A stretch of DNA of 64,000 bases from JAFDXJ01 sp039811225 (GCA_039811225.1 JBDHYG010000012.1:1-64000); one strand, 5' to 3'; counted from the stretch's first letter, positions 52,101 to 61,765 are shown. Notes: a model not told the origin generated them from the letters alone. Program-made: numbers and translations.

Positions 52101-52642
52101 GCCTGAAATACCTGGGCAATCCGAATCCGAATTATACACTGGGCTGGTCCAACTCCTTTGACTTCAAACATTTCACCGTGAGCTTCCTGATTGATGGACG
52201 CTTTGGAGGAAAAGTAATGAGTGTTACACAAGCCATATTGGATAAGCTGGGCGATACAAAAGCCACAGCCGATGCCCGCGATGCAGGCGGTGTGTATATT
52301 AATGCTGTATATGAAGATGGTACAAAATTCAATGGACCTATTGACCCGCAGGTTTTCTACCAGGCTGTTGGCGGCCGGGATGGTATTTCTGAATATTACA
52401 TGTATGATGCCACCAATATCCGTATGCGTGAATTAGTATTAGCCTATAATTTTCCGGTAAAATCAAAATGGATGCGGAATTTGCGTGTTTCCCTTATTGG
52501 CAGAAACCTGTTCTTCTTCTCCAAGAAAGCGCCGTTTGATCCGGAAATTTCTATGGCTACCAATAATGGTTTACAGGGTACTGAAACATTTAGCATACCT
52601 TCTACCAGAAGCATTGGCCTTTCACTGAATATTGGATTTTAA
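49118..52642 (+). CDS. SusC/RagA-type TonB-dependent receptor with STN signalling domain
   Basis: A 1174-residue outer-membrane protein. In order: signal peptide (to about 27, ending SQSKD), STN secretin/TonB domain (about 60-127, NVLKQLNKTKGVYFLFSEKG), carboxypeptidase-like domain (about 153-230, GKVSDKNGTPLQGVSITVKG), plug (about 240-365, TGRVAGVTISKSASG and YVIDGVPL), and beta-barrel ending in phenylalanine. The STN domain marks it as a transducer, so substrate binding can relieve FecR. It imports a substrate with the SusD partner 24 bp downstream. The substrate is unknown; no sugar hydrolases are adjacent. Confidence 0.96.
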   Translation: MRKTKSTFHLVCLAIATQLLFALPGYSQSKDAFAMGNKPNGGNGINLADNTGQDTQKQTLFNVLKQLNKTKGVYFLFSEKGIDKTQVNPIPDGNQSTEQILKEVLKSSGLVYKKVSENTFVIIPDNKKKISAIRISDLQKISIQNTASFFTYFEIITGKVSDKNGTPLQGVSITVKGKNKGVYSGTDGSFKIDANEGDVLVFSYVGYEAQEITIGQDHDLTVSLTEIQTQLKDVVVTTALGIQRQSKSLTYAVQKVSNADLTNVQDANFINNLTGRVAGVTISKSASGIGGSTRVILRGNKSTRENQPLYVIDGVPLVNFSPAQPSDEWGQSVGPVGIDGGDGISNLNPDDIESVTVLKGASAAALYGSSAANGVIVITTKKGKAGVTKVDVSSSLTFDNPLYEEPLQFKYGQTVPGSASSPGSIESWGSIVNAKNHVTDFFQTGITSFNSIALSGGTDKAQTYFSYSYTGNKGIVPTSDLKKHNLNFRETAKFFNDKLTADFNVLYMNQNAHNRPASGVYDNPLAGLYELPRGIDFNQYKTNYEIYSTLRNTNTQNWWDVNYDKGWNATEDQQNPYWLLYRNPSQNTLNRIYTNLSFKYQINSWLSIQARGNLDKLYNDIDVKSYATTSPVLTGTNGGYSLIKANNTQLYGDLLLSGARDLSDDIGINATIGTSITDEKSNSNNFGTKTGGPGLNIPNIFQISNIQPNYLSLSQNIVHRQVQSVFATASLNYKRFLYLDLSARNDWSSTFAFTPVAGKGYLYYSAGLNLILSEMTHLPEFISFGKLRISYAKVGNDVNAYSTFPPNYYVNFDNSQPTSYNGAAPYPGTYLQPEDNRSFETGFEFRFFNNVLGIDATYYQNNNYNQYLEVSAPNGSGYSTYFINGGNIRNQGVEVSIYAQPIKTQSITWNTTLNYALNKNKIISLSNDQLHVGRSYYTLTGIGNLLYASNIVVGGSWGDIYGRFFERDAYGNIVVDANGAPLKGSDPNTQVGDAGLKYLGNPNPNYTLGWSNSFDFKHFTVSFLIDGRFGGKVMSVTQAILDKLGDTKATADARDAGGVYINAVYEDGTKFNGPIDPQVFYQAVGGRDGISEYYMYDATNIRMRELVLAYNFPVKSKWMRNLRVSLIGRNLFFFSKKAPFDPEISMATNNGLQGTETFSIPSTRSIGLSLNIGF

Positions 52643-52666
52643 TTGACCCATAAATAAAAAATAAAA

Positions 52667-54265
52667 ATGAAACATACCATAAAAAAAATATCCCTGGCAG
52701 CCACTATCCTTCTAGTTGCTGCTTCCTTTGTGGGCTGTACAAAGAATTTTGAGAAATATAATACCAACCCGTTAGGTGTGACTGATAACCAACTGGAGGT
52801 GGATTATCAAAATCTCGGTTCACCCTTAAAACAGGCTCAATTATTTATTTACATTGCTAACCCGGCCTGGGCATATCAATTGCAACAAAACCTGATTGCC
52901 GATGTGTATTCCGGTTATATGATGACGCCCACTCCTTTTCAAAGCAATATCAATAATACCAATTATTACCTGATCGATGGATGGAATAGTTATCCCTGGG
53001 ATTGGGCTTATAATAATGTGATGAACAATACGGATGCGGTTTTGAAAAAAGCTACAGACCCGCAATTCAAAGCTTTCTATCAATGGGCTAAAATCCTGCG
53101 TGTAGAAGCCATGCACCGGGTGAGTGATATTTATGGACCCATTATCTATACCCATTATGGCCAGATCAATCCGGATGGCAGTATTGATTATGATTCACAA
53201 CAAGACGTGTACAACGCATTCTTCAATGACCTGGATACAGCTATTGATGTGTTTACCACTATGGTACAAAACAATGAGTTGCCTACACTCACCAATTTCG
53301 ATTTGGTTTATGGTGGTGACAATGAAAAATGGCTCAAGTTTGCCAACACATTGCGTTTGCGTCTGGCCATCCGGATATCTAAAGTAGATCCGGTAAAAGC
53401 AAAACAAGAAGGTGAAAAATCTTTGGCTAATCCTTATGGTTTACTTACCACCAATGACGATAATTTCTTAGTTGATATAGGTACCAATACCCACCCGGTA
53501 AATGTGATCAATTTATCCTGGGGGGACATTCGCCTGGGCGCTCCTTTGGCCTCCTTAATGAATGGCTATAATGATCCAAGGCTTCCCAAATATGCAACCA
53601 AAGCAACAGATCCTGCTGTTGCCGGCCAGTATATAGGTATCCGGAATGGTATCAATATTGATGATCATTCCCGCTATGCTGATTATTCTACCATGGTTGA
53701 ATTCCCTAATAAAGTTCAGTTAATGGTGGCCGCAGAAGCCTGGTTCTTAAAAGCCGAAGCTGCTCTTTATGGCTGGGCAGGCGCCGGTGATGCACAAACC
53801 GATTATGAAACAGGTATCACTACATCCTTTGCGCAATATGGCCTGGATGCATCAGGATATATTACGAATAGTACCTCCACAGCTCAACCGTATATTGATC
53901 CAAAAGCCATTACACCCGGCCAAAATGATATTCTTACCGGCTCTCCCTGGTTGAGTACCATTACCATCAAATGGGATAATTCAGCTTCCCCGGAGCAAAA
54001 ACTGGAACGTATCATCACACAAAAATGGATCGCTATGTACCCCGAAGGCCAGGAAGCCTGGAGCGAATTCAGAAGAACAGGTTATCCTAAACTTTTCCCG
54101 GTTGTAATCAATAATAGTGGTGGTACAATTTCAACAACAGATTTCATTCGCCGTATCAACTTCCCGGCTGATGAAAGAAGCAATAATCCAATAGGCGTAC
54201 AAAAAGCAATACAAATGTTAGGAGGACCGGATAATGGTGGAACACACCTGTGGTGGAATCCATAA
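52667..54265 (+). CDS. SusD/RagB-family surface lipoprotein
   Basis: A 532-residue lipoprotein. The signal ends in lipobox FVGC with lipidated C24. NFEKYNTNPLGVTDNQL is the typical opening of SusD-like proteins of the SusD-like_2 group, and the QKWIAMYPEGQEAWSEFRRT block near the C-terminus is a strong hallmark. It forms the lid of the SusC transporter upstream. A terminator follows 28 bp after the stop, so sigma/FecR/SusC/SusD is a self-contained locus. Confidence 0.95.
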   Translation: MKHTIKKISLAATILLVAASFVGCTKNFEKYNTNPLGVTDNQLEVDYQNLGSPLKQAQLFIYIANPAWAYQLQQNLIADVYSGYMMTPTPFQSNINNTNYYLIDGWNSYPWDWAYNNVMNNTDAVLKKATDPQFKAFYQWAKILRVEAMHRVSDIYGPIIYTHYGQINPDGSIDYDSQQDVYNAFFNDLDTAIDVFTTMVQNNELPTLTNFDLVYGGDNEKWLKFANTLRLRLAIRISKVDPVKAKQEGEKSLANPYGLLTTNDDNFLVDIGTNTHPVNVINLSWGDIRLGAPLASLMNGYNDPRLPKYATKATDPAVAGQYIGIRNGINIDDHSRYADYSTMVEFPNKVQLMVAAEAWFLKAEAALYGWAGAGDAQTDYETGITTSFAQYGLDASGYITNSTSTAQPYIDPKAITPGQNDILTGSPWLSTITIKWDNSASPEQKLERIITQKWIAMYPEGQEAWSEFRRTGYPKLFPVVINNSGGTISTTDFIRRINFPADERSNNPIGVQKAIQMLGGPDNGGTHLWWNP

Positions 54266-54292
54266 GAATATGATGAAAACCAACCCTTGACA

Positions 54293-54322
54293 AAAAAGGG
54301 CAGGAGAAATCCTGCTCTTTTT
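54293..54322 (+). terminator. Terminator after the SusD gene
   Basis: AAAAAGGGCAGGA and TCCTGCTCTTTTT pair (13 bp, one G-U) around GAAA, followed by T-rich sequence. It ends the FecR-SusC-SusD transcript. Confidence 0.92.
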
Positions 54323-54348
54323 ATTTATCCTTATTCTGGTGACGAACC

Positions 54349-54408
54349 GGTCGTATTTCTATTACAGGAAAAATGAAATGCTTATAAAAAAACTGTTGCA
54401 ATACGACC
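54349..54408 (+). repeat. Inverted repeat GGTCGTATT / AATACGACC
   Basis: Two perfect 9-bp arms at 54349-54357 and 54400-54408, separated by 42 nt, in the gap between the SusD terminator and the convergent membrane-protein gene. It could be a weak hairpin at the end of that minus-strand transcript, or chance. Confidence 0.3.
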
Positions 54409-54507
54409 ATAAATTGTATCATTCCTTTTTCCATTGTATAAATTCACTATGTCATCAAACTTAATTTTACAAAACAAACAGGTTAGTGGAAAAGCAATAA
54501 AAACCTT

Positions 54508-54861
54508 TTACGAAACAGTTTTCTTCTTCCTGGAATAGGCAGCAGTCAATGCAGCAAAACCGGACACCAGGCCGCCAATTAATGCCGTTAAGAAAATTAG
54601 TAAAATATAGGAACCCTGCAAAGGTAAAATGGATGCAACTTTTTGAGATAATAAATGATTATTGGCCATGTCTATCCAAATGGCATTTCCGGCCCACAAT
54701 ATAAACATGCCGGCAAATCCCGCCAGAAATGATCTTCCCGGTGACTGATGCAGAAAAAATAATACAATAAATGTAGTGATGGCAAAACTCCACCAGGGAA
54801 AATATAAGGGCGCTGCAAAACCCAATAGCGCTACCAGTATAATACTCAATAATAATTTCAT
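54508..54861 (-). CDS. Small membrane protein next to penicillin acylase
   Basis: A 117-residue protein with four hydrophobic helices (about 3-20, 24-41, 45-62 and 83-107) and a basic tail (YSRKKKTVS). I recognise no specific family. It lies 10 bp after the penicillin acylase stop, so the two are probably one transcript. Confidence 0.75.
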   Translation of the reverse strand: MKLLLSIILVALLGFAAPLYFPWWSFAITTFIVLFFLHQSPGRSFLAGFAGMFILWAGNAIWIDMANNHLLSQKVASILPLQGSYILLIFLTALIGGLVSGFAALTAAYSRKKKTVS

Positions 54862-54871
54862 AGAATTTGCA

Positions 54872-57340
54872 TTAAGCTTTTTTAAAAGTCAATATACCTT
54901 TCAGGTTAGGCCTGTTTTTGATCACTTCTTCTTTGACAAAAAGTAAGGGATAATATTTCCCAACCACCCAGTCATCAATAAAATTGTCGTAATACTTACT
55001 TCCCGGGTTTCCACTCTGGCCACCTGGATAAATACCATAGGCCTGCGTGGAATCCGTTAATTCAACAATCATGCGCCAACTGGGGCCATGAAAGTTTTTC
55101 AATGCATTAATTTCTGTTTCACCTCCACTGGAAAATAAATTCAATCGACTTAAAACAGGAATACGTAATAAATGCCGGATACCACTTTTTTTGAATGTTC
55201 CCCAGGGCAATGCACTTTCTTTGGAAGCTTTATCTAAAACAGGTACAGCTTTTTTAAATGCTTTCGTTATATCATCCTGTAAAGATTCCAGTTGGTTTGT
55301 GCGAATGTCATCCAGGAAAATATAGGATGTTGTATCTTTCAACAATCCGTCGAGCAATGTACTTTTTTCCGGCCAGGGTAAGGGTAAATCCGTTTGTGCA
55401 AATTCATCCGCATAAACCGTTGTCATCAAACTATCCCACCATACTTTTTCAATAGACGGTCCTACTTCATCGGCATTATTCTGCAGGTTCCAGGATGTAT
55501 ATAAGTCCAAATATTTTTGTTCAAGACCTGAAAGGCCGGAACGATCTATATATTTTTCTAATAAAGGTCTGGCTATTTCCTGGAACACATTGTAATTATT
55601 TGTCTGTAAAGCCTGCATATCCGCAACGGAAATATTTTGCATAGCTTTTAATTCCCGGTTTATCAGGTAGCCTCTGTAAACCGGATAAACTCCACCCAGG
55701 TAATACGGATAGGAAGTATCATATGGATATTGATTGGCGCTACTGACAAATCCTCTCTCCGGATTATGCATAAGTATATTGGCGCTATCCGGAATAAAGC
55801 CACGCCAGGCATACAAATCATTTTCCCCGGGCATCAGGAAATCTCCCTGTCCCCGCCATTTTGCCGGAAATTTTCCGTTTTGTTTGATCGCAATATCACC
55901 CCGCTTACAGGCAAAAATCATATTCTGGCCGGGGCAGGCATACCCCTTCAACGCTTCCAGGTAATCATCAAAATTTTTGGAATAATCCAGGTTCCGGAAT
56001 GTATGCATCTCATTACTACCCTGCTGTGCCTGCCAATAACAGGCATATGATTTCCCGGTCTGTAATTTGTCCGGAAAATCTTTATCATACATTACAGGAC
56101 CCCAGTTAGTTTCTGCTATATGCTCCACATGATCCGGCTTGCCTTTGATCTTAATTATTTCATCGCGAAATGTTGTTTTTACCCAGGCACTATCATACCA
56201 ATATTCTTGCCGGGTACTGTCTTTAAATTGAATTTCATAATAATCGCGCACATCCCGCATGGCATTGGTAAAACCCCAGGCACAACTATCATTAAAACCA
56301 ATAATTATACCCGGTGCACCGGGAAATGAAGCGCCATACGTATTCAACTCAGGAGTCTTGATCTGCATTTCATACCATAGTGCCGGAAGGTTCAATCCAA
56401 GATGCGGGTCATTGCATAGAATGGGCCGGCCACTTTGTGTTTTCGTTCCGGCCACTGCCCAGTTATTACTGCCATTATCTTTATCGGGCTGCAGTATAGA
56501 ATCAGTACGGCTGTTGTCTTTTTTAAAGTGGAAATAAAGCGAATCCGCTCCGGCAGGCGGTTGCATGGAAAAAGCAGCGGGACTGAATTTTGTTCCTTTT
56601 GGAATGATTGGATCCAGTGAATCCTGGCCATATGGATATAAGGTGGCCATTTGTACTTTAGAAAAAACAGATTTTGCATTGGTCATTTCAAAGTCCTGTT
56701 CAAAACCCGCCAGGTCATAAGCCATATACTTCATGAACAATACAGTTTTCAGGTTGGTCCATTTCTCCGGTTTATAATCCAGTAATTTGTATTCAAAGGG
56801 AATGTCTTTATCTTTTAACCGGCTGATATAAGCATTCACCCCTTCCGTATAAGCATCCTGGAAAGCTTTTGTCTGCGGGTCAGCTTCCATCGCTGCTAAT
56901 GATTTTTCTGCACCGGATACCATACCCAGTCGGCGGAAGAACCGGTCGATATACAGGAAATTAGTACCATTACTGCTATCTCCCATGATTTCACTCAACC
57001 GGCCACCGGCAGCATCACTTTGAAAGTCCATTTGCCAAAGGCGGAATTTAGCATGTAAAAAACCCTGCAGGAAAATGGCATCATGTTCGTTATCCGCATA
57101 CACATGTGGCACCAGGCGTTCATCAAAATACACTGTGGCATTTCCCTGTAAACCATTAACAGAAAGCGTTTCCGTCAGGTCAAGCGAATCCGGCTCCGCA
57201 TTTTGCCAAAAACCTTGTTGTGGGGAAAGAAAATACCCTAATCGGGGTGTATGACTATCACCGATTCGTAACGGTGTATTTAAAAGAAGAATCAATCCGG
57301 TAGTTACCAACAAACAGATCAGGAAAGGGAGTATTCTCAT
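54872..57340 (-). CDS. Penicillin acylase family protein
   Basis: An 822-residue Ntn-hydrolase precursor with an N-terminal signal anchor (MRILPFLICLLVTTGLILLL). The alpha chain (FLHAKFRLWQMDFQSDAAGG, about residues 93-112) is followed by a spacer, and the serine nucleophile starting the beta chain is in DNGSNNWAVAG (about residue 290). Downstream are the CNDPHLGLNLPALWYEMQIK and GSNEMH blocks of the family. Autocatalytic cleavage would yield two chains in the periplasm. Targets may include acyl-homoserine lactones or other amides; penicillin is only one possible substrate. Confidence 0.93.
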   Translation of the reverse strand: MRILPFLICLLVTTGLILLLNTPLRIGDSHTPRLGYFLSPQQGFWQNAEPDSLDLTETLSVNGLQGNATVYFDERLVPHVYADNEHDAIFLQGFLHAKFRLWQMDFQSDAAGGRLSEIMGDSSNGTNFLYIDRFFRRLGMVSGAEKSLAAMEADPQTKAFQDAYTEGVNAYISRLKDKDIPFEYKLLDYKPEKWTNLKTVLFMKYMAYDLAGFEQDFEMTNAKSVFSKVQMATLYPYGQDSLDPIIPKGTKFSPAAFSMQPPAGADSLYFHFKKDNSRTDSILQPDKDNGSNNWAVAGTKTQSGRPILCNDPHLGLNLPALWYEMQIKTPELNTYGASFPGAPGIIIGFNDSCAWGFTNAMRDVRDYYEIQFKDSTRQEYWYDSAWVKTTFRDEIIKIKGKPDHVEHIAETNWGPVMYDKDFPDKLQTGKSYACYWQAQQGSNEMHTFRNLDYSKNFDDYLEALKGYACPGQNMIFACKRGDIAIKQNGKFPAKWRGQGDFLMPGENDLYAWRGFIPDSANILMHNPERGFVSSANQYPYDTSYPYYLGGVYPVYRGYLINRELKAMQNISVADMQALQTNNYNVFQEIARPLLEKYIDRSGLSGLEQKYLDLYTSWNLQNNADEVGPSIEKVWWDSLMTTVYADEFAQTDLPLPWPEKSTLLDGLLKDTTSYIFLDDIRTNQLESLQDDITKAFKKAVPVLDKASKESALPWGTFKKSGIRHLLRIPVLSRLNLFSSGGETEINALKNFHGPSWRMIVELTDSTQAYGIYPGGQSGNPGSKYYDNFIDDWVVGKYYPLLFVKEEVIKNRPNLKGILTFKKA

Positions 57341-57532
57341 AAGAACCTATTTGGTTTTTAAACTGAGTAAATTAAGAACAAATCATTCAAATCAACAAGA
57401 AAAATATTGAATTCATATTGTCATATCCAATGATTTGTTTTACCAAGCGACAGTTTTGTTTTTTCCAAAAATCGAAAATTTAGTACGTATTTGAAATTGT
57501 CACTTATCTTTAAAAAATCTAAACCCCACTAC

Positions 57533-58852
57533 ATGCAGACTGCTTCCAAGAAAATCATTACCGGCTGGGCAATGTATGACTGGGCAAATAGTGTTTACAG
57601 CCTGGTCATTACTACTTCTTTTTTTCCCATTTATTTTACGGCAGTTACAAAAAAGGAATTTGGCTCCGAGATCATCCCTTTTCTCGGCCGGAAATTTGTT
57701 AATTCCTCATTATATGATTACAGTCTTGCAGCAGCGTATCTCCTGATCGCTATACTCTACCCGATCCTCACTTCCATTGCCGATACCCGTGGCAACAAGA
57801 AAAATTTTATGCGTTTTTTCTGCTATATCGGCTCATTTGGTTGCACGATGCTCTACTTTTTTAATGGCGCCAATCTATGGTTAGGCATTTCCTGTTTCAT
57901 GCTGGCGGCCATGGGCTATGTGGGAAGCCTGGTTTTTTATAATGCATATCTGCCGGAAATTGCGGCACCGGAAGACCAGGACCGAATCAGCGCCAAGGGA
58001 TTTTCTTTCGGTTATATCGGTAGCGTGATTTTGCAATTAATTGGTTTTGCCCTGGTCTTATTTATTGCAGATCAGTTACTCGCCACCCGCATTACCTTTT
58101 TATTGGTTGGTATCTGGTGGTTTGGTTTTGCACAAATAACATTTGCCGTATTACCCAATGCCCCCCGAAAAAATGCTTCAAATGGAAGTATCCTAAAAGC
58201 CGGATTTATTGAAGTAAAGAAAGTCTATGATGAAGTAAAAAAAATGCCTACGTTGAAACGATTCCTGCGGGCATTTTTCTTTTATAGTATGGGTGTACAA
58301 ACCGTGATGCTGGCCGCAACTTTATTTGGCAGCAAATTACTCGGCCTGGATGATACGAAACTAATTGCCACCGTGGTGGTCATACAATTGGTGGCGATCC
58401 TGGGTGCTATGCTCATGAGCCGGTTATCCGCACATTTTGGTAATATCAAAGTGCTGATGGGTGTTGTGGTGTTCTGGATTTTGATTTGTGTAGCCGCCTA
58501 TTATACGGCATATTATAAAGAAACCGGCGGTGATCCGGAATATTGGTTTTATGCGTTGGCAACGGCTGTTGGCCTTGTTATGGGCGGGATTCAATCATTG
58601 AGCCGCTCCACATATTCCAAGCTCATGCCCGAAACAAAAGATACCGCTTCGTATTTTAGTTATTATGACCTCACAGAGAAAGTAGCAATAGTGATAGGGA
58701 TGTTGAGTTTTGGATTGATAGAAGAATTAACCGGCAGCATGAAAAACTCTGTATTAAGCCTGATCGTATTTTTCCTCATTGGATTGGCCTGGTTATATTC
58801 CACTTTGCATAAAGAAAAGAAACAACGGGAAGCCTTAACTTTGCAGGCATGA
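57533..58852 (+). CDS. MFS transporter, UMF1/Atg22-like family
   Basis: A 439-residue protein with 12 hydrophobic helices. The hallmark GWAMYDWANSVYSLVITTSF (residues 10-29) opens the UMF1/Atg22-like group of MFS transporters, which includes amino-acid exporters of vacuoles. I start at ATG 57533 rather than a TTG at 57491. A -7-like box (TATCTTTA) lies near 57505. Its stop codon overlaps the MBL gene start (ATGA). The substrate is unknown. Confidence 0.9.
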   Translation: MQTASKKIITGWAMYDWANSVYSLVITTSFFPIYFTAVTKKEFGSEIIPFLGRKFVNSSLYDYSLAAAYLLIAILYPILTSIADTRGNKKNFMRFFCYIGSFGCTMLYFFNGANLWLGISCFMLAAMGYVGSLVFYNAYLPEIAAPEDQDRISAKGFSFGYIGSVILQLIGFALVLFIADQLLATRITFLLVGIWWFGFAQITFAVLPNAPRKNASNGSILKAGFIEVKKVYDEVKKMPTLKRFLRAFFFYSMGVQTVMLAATLFGSKLLGLDDTKLIATVVVIQLVAILGAMLMSRLSAHFGNIKVLMGVVVFWILICVAAYYTAYYKETGGDPEYWFYALATAVGLVMGGIQSLSRSTYSKLMPETKDTASYFSYYDLTEKVAIVIGMLSFGLIEELTGSMKNSVLSLIVFFLIGLAWLYSTLHKEKKQREALTLQA

Positions 58853-59688
58853 AAATGTATTCTATTCCTACCGGGCGGTTTAAATTAGATGGGGGCGCCA
58901 TGTTTGGTGTCGTGCCCAAAAGTATTTGGCAAAAATTAAACCCGGCAGATGAAAATAATCTGTGTAGCTGGGAAATGCGTTGCCTGCTGATTGAAGACGG
59001 GAACCGGTTAATATTGGTAGATAATGGTATTGGCAATAAGCAAAGTGAAAAATTCTTCAGTCACTATTATTTACATGGCGATGACAGCCTGGATACATCA
59101 TTGGCGAAATATGGTTTTCATAAAAATGATATTACGGATGTTTTCCTCACCCATCTGCATTTTGATCATTGCGGTGGCAGTATCACCCGGGAAGGAGATG
59201 CCTATGTACCAGCTTTTAAAAATGCCCGTTATATAAGTAATGAACAACATTGGAACTGGGCCACCAAACCCAATGACCGGGAAAAAGCTTCTTTCCTTTC
59301 AGAAAATATTTTACCCATCCAGGAAAGCGGGCAGTTACAATTTATCCCGCATGAAGAAGGAATTGCATTTACGGAAAATTTCCATGTACGATTTGTCAAT
59401 GGCCACACCGATGCTATGATGTTGCCTCAATTACGGTATAAAGGAAAAACTATTGTGTACATGGCCGACCTGTTGCCATCAATGGCTCATATCCCTATTC
59501 CGTATGTTATGGCCTATGATATGTTCCCATTAAAAACCCTGCAGGAAAAGAAAACATTTTTACAGGAAGCCATAGCGAATGACTATATCCTCTTTTTCGA
59601 GCATGACCCGGTTGTGGAATGTTGCACCTTACAACAAACGGAAAAAGGCATACGACCTGATAAGCAGTTCCGGCTTGCCGATATCTAA
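58849..59688 (+). CDS. MBL-fold metallo-hydrolase
   Basis: A 279-residue metallo-beta-lactamase-fold hydrolase. The zinc-binding motif HxHxDH is T-HLHFDHCGG (near residues 103-111), with later ligands in NGHTDAMM and HDPV. The GRFKLDGGAMFGVVPKSIW opening is typical of the quorum-quenching lactonase-like or YhfI-like group. Reading-frame overlap of 4 bp with the MFS gene suggests coupled expression. Substrate unknown. Confidence 0.92.
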   Translation: MKMYSIPTGRFKLDGGAMFGVVPKSIWQKLNPADENNLCSWEMRCLLIEDGNRLILVDNGIGNKQSEKFFSHYYLHGDDSLDTSLAKYGFHKNDITDVFLTHLHFDHCGGSITREGDAYVPAFKNARYISNEQHWNWATKPNDREKASFLSENILPIQESGQLQFIPHEEGIAFTENFHVRFVNGHTDAMMLPQLRYKGKTIVYMADLLPSMAHIPIPYVMAYDMFPLKTLQEKKTFLQEAIANDYILFFEHDPVVECCTLQQTEKGIRPDKQFRLADI

Positions 59689-59855
59689 ATCAGTGGAATT
59701 AGAAATTTACAATTCGGCAAAAGAAGTAATTTCAAATCTATCCATTGCAGGCAAGTGAATACTTGATTCATATAAATTTCCCGGGTTGATGATCGAATAA
59801 TTATCTCGTCTGCCTTCCCTGTATATGCCAGGATCTGGCAAAATGAAAAATATAC

Positions 59856-60647
59856 TTACCTGAATTTTTTCAGGGAGCTGAGTGGGTAACGCAAATTCCG
59901 GGTTTGCATCATATCAACTTTGATGCTGCCTACTGCAATCGGGCTTTCTATGCGTAAAGGAATATGGTTGGGATCATCAGAAATCCAAACAGTCATTTTT
60001 TCGCCGCCTTCAAAAATGGTTCCTTTAACTAGAAGAGGTTTGAATTTGATAGCGTGGAATGAACCATATCTTGTTTTTACATCTTCTTTCCCCAGGTAAC
60101 GCAGGTATAAATTATACACTTCATTGTCGAGGAACATAGAAAAAGGAATTTTATCACCCACTTTGTACTTACTAAAATCAATATTCCGGGCATAATAGAT
60201 TGAGCTCATCACATCCTGCACACAATTCGGTACTTTAAATACACCATCATTGGTAATGGCCGTATTGGTTTGTTGATTGAATACCACATTCTCATTTTTT
60301 TTATACCCACCTTCATCCACACTGCGAATAAATTTCAACGGTTGCAAATTGAGCGTGTCAAAAAATGTTTCATACCGGTCACGCACTTTAAAGATCCAGT
60401 CATAACTGGAATTCGACCGGCCGGTACCAACCACATGATAAACGGGTTTATTATTTAACTTTTCCAGGTTTACGGAAAATACCGCTGTTCCTGCATTTAC
60501 ATAAATCCCCACCACATTATAATACACATTATACGTGATGGATTCACCGGAAAGGAATGACCTGTTACGAATCCCGCAGAAATCATCACCGGCATTTAAT
60601 GATGTAGTAAAAAAACTGGAACAAAGTATGAAGATTAACTTATTCAT
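59856..60647 (-). CDS. DUF3108 domain protein
   Basis: A 263-residue exported protein. From ATG 60647 (MNKLIFILCSSFFTTSLNAG) it has a signal peptide; an in-frame start 16 codons earlier would give an overlap of 56 bp with the gene before. GESITYNVYYNVVGIYVNAG and VRDRYETFFD are DUF3108 features, with VWISDDPNHIPLRIESPIAV near the C-terminus. DUF3108 proteins are periplasmic or outer-membrane and poorly understood. It overlaps the upstream flippase-like gene by 8 bp. Confidence 0.87.
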   Translation of the reverse strand: MNKLIFILCSSFFTTSLNAGDDFCGIRNRSFLSGESITYNVYYNVVGIYVNAGTAVFSVNLEKLNNKPVYHVVGTGRSNSSYDWIFKVRDRYETFFDTLNLQPLKFIRSVDEGGYKKNENVVFNQQTNTAITNDGVFKVPNCVQDVMSSIYYARNIDFSKYKVGDKIPFSMFLDNEVYNLYLRYLGKEDVKTRYGSFHAIKFKPLLVKGTIFEGGEKMTVWISDDPNHIPLRIESPIAVGSIKVDMMQTRNLRYPLSSLKKFR

Positions 60648-61617
60648 CTTTCCTATTTCTAAAAATTCGAATACCCAACATAAACATACTGCCAAAAATG
60701 GAAGGTATTATCAGGTTGACCAGCCAGATACCTGCTGCAGTGGCAATGATACCAAGGGCATTGGTACTGATGATACCGAATAACTGTAAGCCTGCTTCTC
60801 CCCGCAAACCCAGATCCGCCAAGGGTATCGTAGGTAATATCGCCAGGACAAGAAACAATACACAGGTTGTGCAAATCGCATCCAGCCAATATACCTCCAC
60901 ATTAAAAACATGAAGCAATAATAAATATTGTCCGACAAAAACACAAAACCGGGTAACCGATAATATTAAGATTTTTGTTAATTCTTTATGGTGAAAGGTT
61001 TCCACACTTTCAATCAGATAGGTATATTTTTCCAGAAAAGGAATCTTTTCTATCAAAGCGGTCAGTCGAGAAAGCTTATAATATATCAACAATAATATCA
61101 AGGTTCCCAGTATGACGATGTACATAATGCCATCCATCCAAAACAAGGACAAACCTTCTAATTGTACCGTTTGGCTCCAGGTGAAATGCCGTAAATAAAA
61201 CAGGCCGAAGATACCGGCGATGAATGTTACCAATACCTGGCTGATACTGCCTACAATAGTCAATGCTACAGAGCGTAAGCGGTTACCTTCCTGCATATAT
61301 ACTATTCTTCCTGCATAATCACCAATCCCGTTGGGCAGAAATAAGGAAAGAGATAAACCGGAAAGCACAGCCCGGAAAGCACGAAACAGGTTGATTTTTT
61401 CAACGGGCCGAACCAAAATTTGCCACTTTTTTGATTCAATACCCCAATTGGCCAACATGAGAAAAAATAAAAGAGCAAGCGCCCAGGCATTCTTTGCAGA
61501 AAAAGCATCTTCCATTAATGCTTTGGATTGTGCAAGGGTAGTTTGTCCTTTTACTTTTTCATAAATGGCAAACGATAAAACAATAAATAATAGAGGGCCT
61601 ATTATATAATTGAGCAA
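60640..61617 (-). CDS. Flippase-like membrane protein (LPG synthase TM family), second copy
   Basis: A 325-residue protein with about eight hydrophobic helices. SLSLFLPNGIGDYAGRIVYM (about residues 91-110) and LPTIPLADLGLRGEAGLQ (near 262-279) show the UPF0104 family, as in the copy at 14259. No ATG is available at the expected N-terminus: TTG at 61617 is the best candidate (LLNYIIGPLLFI), and the frame stays open for 20 codons upstream without an ATG. The next Met is residue 35, inside the domain. It overlaps DUF3108 by 8 bp. Confidence 0.82.
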   Translation of the reverse strand: MLNYIIGPLLFIVLSFAIYEKVKGQTTLAQSKALMEDAFSAKNAWALALLFFLMLANWGIESKKWQILVRPVEKINLFRAFRAVLSGLSLSLFLPNGIGDYAGRIVYMQEGNRLRSVALTIVGSISQVLVTFIAGIFGLFYLRHFTWSQTVQLEGLSLFWMDGIMYIVILGTLILLLIYYKLSRLTALIEKIPFLEKYTYLIESVETFHHKELTKILILSVTRFCVFVGQYLLLLHVFNVEVYWLDAICTTCVLFLVLAILPTIPLADLGLRGEAGLQLFGIISTNALGIIATAAGIWLVNLIIPSIFGSMFMLGIRIFRNRKDE

Positions 61618-61765
61618 TATTTTATACCGGCTCTTCAGCAGTTTGATTTTATTTCGCTTTTGAAAATTACTGGAAAATTAAAAAACTATTGATAACATCC
61701 CTTAGTTTCTCCTGAAATTCCGATACACTGTATCTTCAGAAAATGTGACAAGTAAAGGAATGCTG

